NCBI RefSeq assembly: GCF_010894435.1
Contig: NZ_JAAIXZ010000002.1
Coordinates: 124,001 to 188,000, forward strand
Source of the DNA: Pyxidicoccus trucidator
Lineage (GTDB): Bacteria > Myxococcota > Myxococcia > Myxococcales > Myxococcaceae
Direction: 5' to 3'
Length of the DNA: 64,000 nt
This document shows positions 47,651 through 55,135 of the stretch, piece by piece. How positions within the stretch are numbered: the first letter of the stretch is position 1; each line of letters begins with the position of its first letter. A model generated the notes under the pieces. The model was not told the origin of the DNA, ran no database searches, and saw nothing but the letters and a program-made list of their open reading frames with translations. A program made the translations under genes and the position numbers.

Positions 47651-50593
47651 GCCCGGCTCGATGCGCAGCCCGCGAATCTTCACCTGGTGGTCGGAGCGGC
47701 CCAGCAGCTCGACGCTGCCGTCGGGAAGCCACCGCCCCAGGTCGCCCGTGCGGTACAGCCGCCAGCCCGGGTGGAAGGGGTCCGGCACGAAGCGCTCGGC
47801 GGTCAGGTCCGGCCGGCCGAGGTAGCCCCGCGCCAGCGACGGCCCTCCCAGGTACACTTCGCCCACCGTCCCCTCGGCAACGGGGTGCAGGTGCCCGTCG
47901 AGCAGCAGCATCAGCGCGCCGTCGATGGCATGCCCCACCGGGACGCAGTCCTCGTAGCGCCCATCGCGGCAGTCCCAATGGGTCAGGCTGATGGACGCCT
48001 CGGTCGGTCCGTAGGCCTGATAGAGCCCGGCGTCCAGGCGCTCGAAGAAGGCGCGCCGCAGCGCCGGCGTCAGCGCCTCGCCTCCGCAGATGACGTGCCG
48101 CAGGGGCAGCTCCGTGCCCGGAGGCAGTCCCTCCAGGAGCACCCCGAGCAACGAGGGGACGAAGTGCGCCACCGTGATGCGCTCGCGGCGCAGCACGTCC
48201 GGCAGATACGGGTGGACGCCCGCGCGGTCATGCTCCGAGGCCACCAGCCTCGCCCCGCGGACCAGCGGGAAGAGGAGCTCCCAGACGGAGATGTCGAACC
48301 CGACGGCGGCCGTCTGGAGGAGCGAGTCTCCGGGGCCGGCGGGGAAGGCCCGGAGCGACCAGGCCAGCCGGTTGTAGAAGCCCTCCACCGTCGAGAGCAC
48401 GCCCTTGGGGCGCCCCGTCGTACCGGAGGTGTACATGATGTGGCAGACCGCGCCCCCCGGGGGCTCGGCTTCCGGCGTGGCCTCCTCCCGCGGCAACGGG
48501 AGCCCGTCCCCGTCGATGACGAGCACCTCCGCCGGGGCACTCGCGAAGGCATGGCGCCAGGCGGAGGACGTCAGCACCACCGGCGCGCCGGTATCTCTCA
48601 GGATGAACTGCGCGCGCTCCGCCGGAGTCTCCGGGTCCAGCGCCACGTAGGCGCCGCCGCTGCGCAGAACGGCCAGCAGCGCGACGACCAGCTCGCACGA
48701 GCGCTGGAGTCCCACGACGACCGGCGTCTCCCGCCGCACGCCCCGCCGCCGCAGCTCCCCGGCCAGGGCCTCCGACTCCTGCATCAGCGCGCGATAGGTG
48801 AGGTCGCGGTCTCCCGCCGTGACGGCAATGGCGTCCGGAGTGCGGCGGGCCCAGGCGAGGACGTCGTTCCAGAGCGAGCGCGGAGGGGTGAAGCGGCCGA
48901 GCCGGTCGCCCCAGTCCACGAGCACGCGCCGCCGCTCCTCCTTGTCGAGCAACTCCAGCCGGTCCAGCGGCGCCAGCGGCTCGCTCGCCGCCGAGGACAG
49001 CAGCGTGAGCAGGTGGCCCGCGATGCGTGCCAGGTGCTCGCGCGGATAGGGGCGCTCGCGCCCGGACTCCAGCCACAGCCGGGAGCCGTCCGCGCTCAGC
49101 GACAGGGACAGGGCCGCGTCCGGGGGGAGGGGCGCGGGCCCCTGCTCGACCTCCAGCGACACCACGACGGGGCACGACGTGGCGTGCTCGCGGAGCGCCG
49201 GCTCACGCCAGGGCATGTCCCGCGCGTACGGACGCCGCGACTCCACCTCGGCCAGCCGGGCCGCCACCTCCGCGAGCGCCGGCTCGAAGCCCGCCCCCGC
49301 GTTCAGGGCGACGGTGAGGGGGACATGCGAGACCAGTAGCGGCTCCAGCCCAAGGGCCGAGCGCCGCAGCTCCCTCGTGGACAGGCGCACCGACACGCTC
49401 TCCGTGTCGGATTGACGCCGCAGGTGCGCCAGCAGTGCCGTGAGCACCACCACGCGCGTGGAGTGGGCCCGGTGCTCCTGCCGGGGCACCTGCACCTCGA
49501 CCCGCGCGGGCTCTCGCGGAGCCTCCGCCCGCGGCCCCTTCGGAGGAGGCACCACCGGGGGCTGCGTCTTCATGGCCGAGCCGAGCCGACGCAACCAGAA
49601 GGACTCTCCGGTGGGCTCCCCGTGGAAGCGGTCCACCGCCGCATACAGCTCCGGTGGGGGCAGCGGCAGCCTCGCGCCCGGCTTCAGCCCATGCCGCGCG
49701 GCCACCGCCTCGGCGGTGGCGGGCTGCCCATCCAACGACAGCAGCTCTCGCAGGCGCACCTGCCGGGTCGCCGTGGTGAGCGTGAGGCCCTCGGGCCCGA
49801 CCGCCACCACCGTTCCCCCAGCGGACGCGGACGGCTCCTCGAGGACGTCCAGGGCGCGCACCACCAGCAGCTCGTCCCCCAGCAGCAGCCGCGGCACCCC
49901 GAAGGTGTTGCGGACCGTGGTGCCCAGCGTGTGCGCGCGGAAGGTGCGGTCCAGCTCCTCGGCGGACCCGGTGAAGCGCAGCAGCCCGGCGCCCGGCGGC
50001 TTGCTCGCCGCCCCGAAGTAGCTCCGGCGCGACGACTGCTGCGCCACGCGCCGCTCGGTGCCTGCCGACAGCTCCCCGACGAGCTCGCCGAACAGCCGCA
50101 GGGCCAGCTCGTGGCAGGTGACGTCCAGGTCCAGCGCCGTGTCCCGCTCGCCCACGGGGAACGTCGCCTGCTTGAGGATGTCACCCCCGTCGACCTCTTC
50201 CGTCATCACATGCCACGTGACGCCGTGCTCGCGCTCGCCGTTGAGCAGGGCCCAGGACGTCGCATGCACGCCCGCGTAGGCCGGCAGCGCGGCGTTGTGA
50301 TAGTTGATGGCCAGGCGGCGCGGCAGCTCCAGCAAGGGCCGCTGGAGGATTCGGCCATTGATGATGCTGAACAGGTAGTCAATGTCCGCCATCGGCGACG
50401 ACAGCTCGAGCTGGTGCGGATGCTCGAGCGCGGGCACCCCGCGCGAAGCCGCCCAGTCCCGGACCGCCGCACTCTCGGAAATGACTCCCTTCAGGACGTG
50501 CCCCGAGCCCAGCAGCAGCTCCGCGCATTTGATTGACAAGTCCCCTGTACCAACGACGAGGCTGCTGAGCGGGTTGGGCGTGCGCGATGACAT
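47648..50593 (-). CDS. NRPS A, first part: formyltransferase-half C-A (truncated by TAG)
   Basis: A starter subunit of 981 residues. Residues 1-180 are a formyltransferase (VVGTGDLSIKCAELL; Asn and His in INYHNAALPAYAG; Asp in EEVDGGDI), about 185-290 its C-terminal barrel, 340-560 a C-terminal half of a condensation domain, and 570-981 an adenylation domain up to motif A8 (QVKIRGLRIEPG). The next codon, expected Glu (GAG), is TAG. The F-A arrangement is known from formylated starters such as linear gramicidin (LgrA). A code DIWHIGAIS (plus Lys), the same as two other A domains here. The ATG at 50593 is the best start although the RBS is weak. It heads the operon. Confidence 0.88.
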   Translation of the reverse strand: MSSRTPNPLSSLVVGTGDLSIKCAELLLGSGHVLKGVISESAAVRDWAASRGVPALEHPHQLELSSPMADIDYLFSIINGRILQRPLLELPRRLAINYHNAALPAYAGVHATSWALLNGEREHGVTWHVMTEEVDGGDILKQATFPVGERDTALDLDVTCHELALRLFGELVGELSAGTERRVAQQSSRRSYFGAASKPPGAGLLRFTGSAEELDRTFRAHTLGTTVRNTFGVPRLLLGDELLVVRALDVLEEPSASAGGTVVAVGPEGLTLTTATRQVRLRELLSLDGQPATAEAVAARHGLKPGARLPLPPPELYAAVDRFHGEPTGESFWLRRLGSAMKTQPPVVPPPKGPRAEAPREPARVEVQVPRQEHRAHSTRVVVLTALLAHLRRQSDTESVSVRLSTRELRRSALGLEPLLVSHVPLTVALNAGAGFEPALAEVAARLAEVESRRPYARDMPWREPALREHATSCPVVVSLEVEQGPAPLPPDAALSLSLSADGSRLWLESGRERPYPREHLARIAGHLLTLLSSAASEPLAPLDRLELLDKEERRRVLVDWGDRLGRFTPPRSLWNDVLAWARRTPDAIAVTAGDRDLTYRALMQESEALAGELRRRGVRRETPVVVGLQRSCELVVALLAVLRSGGAYVALDPETPAERAQFILRDTGAPVVLTSSAWRHAFASAPAEVLVIDGDGLPLPREEATPEAEPPGGAVCHIMYTSGTTGRPKGVLSTVEGFYNRLAWSLRAFPAGPGDSLLQTAAVGFDISVWELLFPLVRGARLVASEHDRAGVHPYLPDVLRRERITVAHFVPSLLGVLLEGLPPGTELPLRHVICGGEALTPALRRAFFERLDAGLYQAYGPTEASISLTHWDCRDGRYEDCVPVGHAIDGALMLLLDGHLHPVAEGTVGEVYLGGPSLARGYLGRPDLTAERFVPDPFHPGWRLYRTGDLGRWLPDGSVELLGRSDHQVKIRGLRIEPG

Positions 50594-50764
50594 GTTTGGG
50601 AAAGGCAACCGACTGAAGTTCGGCGGGCAACTTAGCTGGCCCGTAAATCATCGGTCCAGCCCGCCTTCAAACTAATTGCCACCTCTGCGGATGCTTTGGT
50701 GGAATCAATTTCGCCTCACTGTCGCAGTCCATTGGCGACCCTTGCCTGCTTGGAAGAATCCATC

Positions 50765-52846
50765 ATGAGCAGTATGCCTGTCCCTGTCGCCGCTCAGCGC
50801 CCCGTCACCCATCACGTGCAGGGGCAAGCCCGCATCGACCCGTACGACTGGCTGCGCGACGCGAACTGGACCGAGGTGCTGCGGGAGCCCTCGCGCCTGT
50901 CCGCGGAGATCCGCGCCCACCTCGAGGCGGAGAATGCCTATGCGGAGTCCATGCTGGAGCCGGTGCGCGCCCTGCGAGCGCGCCTGCGCGCGGAGCTTCG
51001 GGCCCGCGTGGCGCAGGAGGACGCGTCCGTCCCCATTCCCGATGGCCCCTTCGAGTACTACCAGCGCTTCGCGCCCGGCCGGCAGTACCCGCTCCTCTGC
51101 CGGCGCGGTCCCGAGGGAGAAGCGCTCCTCTGCGACGTGACGGACGTGGCTGACGGGCGGCCCGGCTTCCGGCTCGTCAGTGCCCCGCATGGCCCCGAGC
51201 ATACGTTGCTGGCCCTGGGCACCGATGACGGCTCGGGCCGCTGCACGGTGCGCATCCTGGACCTGCGCACCGGACAGGCGCTGCCGGAGCGGCTGGAAGG
51301 CACCGACGGCCAGCCGGTCTGGTGCGCCGACGGCCGCGGCCTGGTGTACGTGACGCTTGACGCGGAGCAGCGGCCGCACCAGGTGCGCCTGCACCGGCTC
51401 GGCACGGCCCAGGGCGACGACCGCCTGCTCTACGAGGAGCCGGACCCGGCCTTCTTCGCGGGCGTGTCGCGCAGCGGCAGCGGCCGCTTCATCCTGCTCA
51501 CCTCGAGAGACCACACCACCTCGGAGGTCCGGCTCATCGACGCGGCCGCCCCCGAGTCCGGCCCGCGGCTGGTGGCGCCCCGTCAGCCCGGGGTCCACTA
51601 CCTCGTCCAGGACCATGGCGACTCGCTGCTGGTGCTCCACAACCGGGGCGCGGCCGAGGACTTCGAGATTGCCCAGGCCCCGCTGGAGGCGCCGGGCCCC
51701 GAGCATTGGCGGCCGCTCGTACCGCACCGGCCCGGCAACCTGCTGCTGGACTGGGCCGTGAGGGAGCACCACCTGGTCCGGCTCGGGCTCGAGGACGGCA
51801 TGCTGCGGCTCATCGTGCGCCGGTGGTCGGATGGCGACGAGCATGTGGTGGAGCTGGACGCCGATGAGCGCTTCGACGTGCGGCTCATTCCCGGGCCCGG
51901 CTACCGCTCCGGCCAGGTGCGCTTCGTCTGCAGCTCATTGTCCCTGCCGCCGCGCACCTATGACTATGAGCTGGAGCCCCGCGTGCGGCGGCTGCGCAAG
52001 GAGGAAGCCGTCCCTTCCGGCCATGACCCGGCCCGCTATGTCTGTCACCGGCTGGTGGCCACGTCTGCGGACGGCGAACGCGTGCCCATCACCCTGCTCC
52101 ACCGCCGAGACCTGAACCGTGACGGCGGGGCGCCGCTGCTGCTGTATGGCTATGGGGCCTACGGTGTGCTCACCCAGGCGCGGTGGCGTCCGGAGGTGTT
52201 GAGCCTGGTGGACCGCGGCTTCGTCTACGCAATCGCTCACGTGCGGGGAGGGCGGGAACGCGGGCAGGCCTGGTACCGGGACGGTCGCGCCGGGCGGAAG
52301 GAGAACAGCTTCCACGACTTCATCGCGGCCGCGGAGCACCTCATCTCGGCTGGCTACTCCCGCCCGGGCCTCCTCACCTGCCACGGAGCCAGCGCAGGGG
52401 GCTTGCTCGTTGGGGTGGCCCTCAACCGGCGGCCGGCTCTCTTCCGCGCCGCGGTGGCGGAGGTCGGCTTCGTCGACGCCCTGGCCACCATGTGTGACGC
52501 CTCACTTCCGCTGACCCCGCGGGAGTGGCCCGAGTGGGGCAACCCGCTGGCCAGCCCGGAGGAGTACGCTGCCATGGCGGCCTGGTCCCCGGTGGACAAC
52601 GTCGCGCCGCGCGCCTACCCGGCGGTGCTGGCCACCGCCGGGCTCACGGACCCGTACGTGGGCTACTGGGAGCCGGCCCGCTGGATTGCGCGGCTGCGCG
52701 AGGCCCAGCAGGCGGAGCAGCCCATGCTCTTGCTGACGCGGATGGACGCGGGGCACCTGGGAGCTGGAGGCCGCCTCGACAAGCTCGACGACATCGCGAC
52801 CGCCTGGGCCTTCATCCTCCAGGCCTACGGGCTCACGGGCGAGTAG
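50765..52846 (+). CDS. ptrB: Oligopeptidase B-like S9 serine peptidase
   Basis: A 693-residue prolyl-oligopeptidase-family enzyme. The N-terminal signature is RIDPYDWLRD, followed by a seven-bladed propeller and a C-terminal hydrolase domain with APLLLYGYGAYG, AHVRGGRERGQAWYRDGR, Ser543 in GASAGG and the catalytic His in DAGHLGAGGR. The arrangement fits oligopeptidase B, which cleaves peptides after Lys/Arg, particularly at basic pairs. Start ATG at 50765 with GGAAGA upstream. Its 3' end overlaps the ATP-grasp gene by 22 bases. The neighbouring repeat protein contains a KK pair in every unit, which makes this protease a plausible processing enzyme; that link is inference. Confidence 0.87.
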   Translation: MSSMPVPVAAQRPVTHHVQGQARIDPYDWLRDANWTEVLREPSRLSAEIRAHLEAENAYAESMLEPVRALRARLRAELRARVAQEDASVPIPDGPFEYYQRFAPGRQYPLLCRRGPEGEALLCDVTDVADGRPGFRLVSAPHGPEHTLLALGTDDGSGRCTVRILDLRTGQALPERLEGTDGQPVWCADGRGLVYVTLDAEQRPHQVRLHRLGTAQGDDRLLYEEPDPAFFAGVSRSGSGRFILLTSRDHTTSEVRLIDAAAPESGPRLVAPRQPGVHYLVQDHGDSLLVLHNRGAAEDFEIAQAPLEAPGPEHWRPLVPHRPGNLLLDWAVREHHLVRLGLEDGMLRLIVRRWSDGDEHVVELDADERFDVRLIPGPGYRSGQVRFVCSSLSLPPRTYDYELEPRVRRLRKEEAVPSGHDPARYVCHRLVATSADGERVPITLLHRRDLNRDGGAPLLLYGYGAYGVLTQARWRPEVLSLVDRGFVYAIAHVRGGRERGQAWYRDGRAGRKENSFHDFIAAAEHLISAGYSRPGLLTCHGASAGGLLVGVALNRRPALFRAAVAEVGFVDALATMCDASLPLTPREWPEWGNPLASPEEYAAMAAWSPVDNVAPRAYPAVLATAGLTDPYVGYWEPARWIARLREAQQAEQPMLLLTRMDAGHLGAGGRLDKLDDIATAWAFILQAYGLTGE

Positions 52847-53766
52847 AGGGGCCGGTCCTCCGTGAGCCCCTCGCGCAGGTGCTGCAGGAACTCCTCCTCG
52901 CCTTCGCTCACCGGCCCCCAATAAGGCGTCGGGTTCACGTCGACGACATAGGGCAGCCCCTGCTCGTCGAGCACGAGGTCGACGGCCCCGTAGTCCAGGC
53001 AGAAGGCGTCCGCCATGGTGCGCGCGGCGCGCAGCACCGAGGCCGAGGGCTCCGGCAGGAGTGGCGCCAGCTGCGGGTCGTCCAGGAAGGGGCGCGAGAC
53101 CAGGTAGTCGACGCGGTCCTCGCACTCGTTGATACGCCGCACGGTGTTCGTGGCCCGGCCGTGGCTGACGGAGACGCGGTAGCCCACGAAGTACACGCGG
53201 AAGAAGAGCCCCAGCCGGTTGTCGACGAAGCGCTCGATGACGAGGTCCGGGCTGGTCCACCAATCCGCGGGCACGAGCTCTCGCGGCAGCACCGGATACT
53301 CGGGGAAGTTGACGATGGGCGACGGTGCGTAGGGTGGGTAGCCGAGCAGCTCCCGCTCCTCGGGGCGCAGCAACTTCTCTGGGCGGCCGTGGGCGTTGAA
53401 GTTGTTCTTCACCATGACGCGCTCCTCGCGCGCTCCCTCCCGTGGGGCCAGCGTGCAGGGGAGACCGAGCCGGCGGTTCATCTCATGGACGGCGCGCTTG
53501 GTGATGTCCTGGATGCGTCCGTTCCACACGGTGAAGCCCCGTGCCTCCAGCGCGGTCACAACCGAAGCGCGGTCGCGTGGGAGCCGCTCCGGAAAGCTCA
53601 GGTTCACATTGAAGAGAACCATGTCTGCCGGTGCCGCGTGCCGCTGGACACGCGCGAGGAGGGTATCGGCGTCCTCGGAGGCATTCAGGAGCAGCGGTTC
53701 GCTTCCTTCAGTCAGCACCTGGACGAGGTAACGTTCCCAGGCATTCCAATCACAGACGAGATTCAC
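52825..53766 (-). CDS. ATP-grasp family ligase-like protein
   Basis: A 313-residue protein with a RimK-like ATP-grasp fold. The Mg/ATP-binding end is clear: YGAVDLVLDEQGLPYVVD followed by VNPTPYWG (about 267-292). Upstream are a basic ATP-binding strand region (EERVMVKNNFNAHG) and LVIERFVDN. The first 90 residues form the variable acceptor-binding domain. The start is GTG at 53766 with GAGG six bases upstream. It lies 205 bases downstream of the tandem-repeat gene on the same strand, the order seen for precursor and ligase in graspetide and pheganomycin-type pathways. Expected chemistry: ATP-dependent amide or ester formation on a carboxylate. The acceptor is unknown. Confidence 0.82.
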   Translation of the reverse strand: MNLVCDWNAWERYLVQVLTEGSEPLLLNASEDADTLLARVQRHAAPADMVLFNVNLSFPERLPRDRASVVTALEARGFTVWNGRIQDITKRAVHEMNRRLGLPCTLAPREGAREERVMVKNNFNAHGRPEKLLRPEERELLGYPPYAPSPIVNFPEYPVLPRELVPADWWTSPDLVIERFVDNRLGLFFRVYFVGYRVSVSHGRATNTVRRINECEDRVDYLVSRPFLDDPQLAPLLPEPSASVLRAARTMADAFCLDYGAVDLVLDEQGLPYVVDVNPTPYWGPVSEGEEEFLQHLREGLTEDRPLYSPVSP

Positions 53767-53971
53767 GTTTCCTCAATTGCCCATCCACGGTGGAGTGACG
53801 CCGTCCGGCGACTCGCCCTGGAGTTGTGCTGCTGTTTGCATGCTCGGGAATCATCCGTCGCACCTGGGAGGTGAAGCCGCCCACTGGCGCACCACAACTC
53901 CGCTCGAGAGCTGACGCCGGGGGACCACGCACCCGGTATGAGCCAGGCGCGTGGCCTTACCACCTGAGGCA

Positions 53972-54928
53972 CTAGTTCAGCATGGACTGGCGCTGCGTCA
54001 TCGTCTGAAGCTTGTACTGAAGCGCAAAGAACTGGTCCCGCATCTCCAGCAGGTTCATGGCGGCGCCATTGCTCTGCTTCTTCGGCAGCAGGTTCATGGC
54101 AGCGCCGTTGCTCTGCTTCTTCGGCAGCAGGTTCATGGCAGCGCCGTTGCTCTGCTTCTTCGGCAGCAGGTTCATGGCGGCGCCATTGCTCTGCTTCTTC
54201 GGCAGCAGGTTCATGGCAGCGCCGTTGCTCTGCTTCTTCGGCAGCAGGTTCATGGCAGCGCCGTTGCTCTGCTTCTTCGGCAGCAGGTTCATGGCAGCGC
54301 CGTTGCTCTGCTTCTTCGGCAGCAGGTTCATGGCGGCGCCATTGCTCTGCTTCTTCGGCAGCAGGTTCATGGCGGCGCCGTTGCTCTGCTTCTTCGGCAG
54401 CAGGTTCATGGCGGCGCCGTTGCTCTGCTTCTTCGGCAGCAGGTTCATGGCAGCGCCGTTGCTCTGCTTCTTCGGCAGCAGGTTCATGGCGGCGCCATTG
54501 CTCTGCTTCTTCGGCAGCAGGTTCATGGCAGCGCCGTTGCTCTGCTTCTTCGGCAGCAGGTTCATGGCAGCGCCATTGCTCTGCTTCTTCGGCATCAGGT
54601 TCATGGCAGCGCCATTGCTCTGCTTCTTCGGCAGCAGGTTCATGGCGGCGCCGTTGCTCTGCTTCTTCGGCAGCAGGTTCATGGCGGCGCCGTTGCTCTG
54701 CTTCTTCGGCAGCAGGTTCATGGCGGCGCCGTTGCTCTGCTTCTTCGGCAGCAGGTTCATGGCAGCGCCATTGCTCTGCTTCTTCGGCATCAGGTTCATG
54801 ACGGCGCCGTTGCTCTGCTTCTTCGGCAGCAGGTTCATGGCAGCGCCGTTGCTCTGCTTCTTCGGCATCAGGTTCATGACGGCGCCAAGGGACTGCCCGG
54901 ACTCAACGATCGAGACATCACTTCTCAT
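53972..54928 (-). CDS. Multicore tandem-repeat protein, candidate ribosomal peptide precursor
   Basis: A 318-residue protein made of a 17-residue leader (MRSDVSIVESGQSLGAV), 21 consecutive units of 13 residues (MNL[L/M]PKKQSNGA[A/V], 273 residues) and a 28-residue tail beginning MNLLEMRDQFFALQ. The ATG at 54928 has AAGGAG eight bases upstream and is much better than the in-frame ATG 14 codons earlier. The leader already ends with a degenerate unit (QSLGAV) and the tail begins with MNLL, so the natural phase is QSNGAAMNLLPKK. Each unit has one Pro, two Lys, one Ser, two Asn and no acidic residue. No membrane or signal segment. With an ATP-grasp gene directly downstream and an oligopeptidase B next to that, a multicore peptide precursor is the best hypothesis; a structural repeat protein is the alternative. 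Confidence 0.75.
   Translation of the reverse strand: MRSDVSIVESGQSLGAVMNLMPKKQSNGAAMNLLPKKQSNGAVMNLMPKKQSNGAAMNLLPKKQSNGAAMNLLPKKQSNGAAMNLLPKKQSNGAAMNLLPKKQSNGAAMNLMPKKQSNGAAMNLLPKKQSNGAAMNLLPKKQSNGAAMNLLPKKQSNGAAMNLLPKKQSNGAAMNLLPKKQSNGAAMNLLPKKQSNGAAMNLLPKKQSNGAAMNLLPKKQSNGAAMNLLPKKQSNGAAMNLLPKKQSNGAAMNLLPKKQSNGAAMNLLPKKQSNGAAMNLLPKKQSNGAAMNLLEMRDQFFALQYKLQTMTQRQSMLN
54057..54875. repeat. 21 tandem 39-bp repeats
   Basis: Exact 39-bp periodicity within the tandem-repeat gene. Variation between units is almost entirely at third codon positions (GCC/GCT and AAC/AAT); three units have Leu changed to Met and one has Ala changed to Val. The near absence of other changes points to homogenisation plus selection on the peptide. 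No unique spacers, so it is not a CRISPR array. Confidence 0.97.
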
Positions 54929-55135
54929 TGACCACGCTCCTTGTTGTGAGGCAGATGGAATCAGATCCATAATGCCAGTGAGAGACCTCTTTGCAAGCGG
55001 TACGCTGGGTCAACTCAGATCGCCACGCGCCTCCTGCGCCATTGGGGTATTCACAGAGGGTCGCGCTGTGAAGTTCGCGGCGGGATGCCATCAGCGGGCC
55101 CCCTCAAACCGCTCTGACAACCCGGGAGGGTCTTC

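Noticed and set aside
54057..54875. 39-bp repeats as a CRISPR array
   Set aside because: The units are contiguous without unique spacers, are in frame as a protein with a strong RBS, and no cas genes are present.
53972..54928. A classical graspetide (microviridin/plesiocin) precursor
   Set aside because: The units contain no Asp or Glu, so the defining side-chain ester/amide cross-links cannot form within them; only the general multicore/ATP-grasp resemblance is kept.
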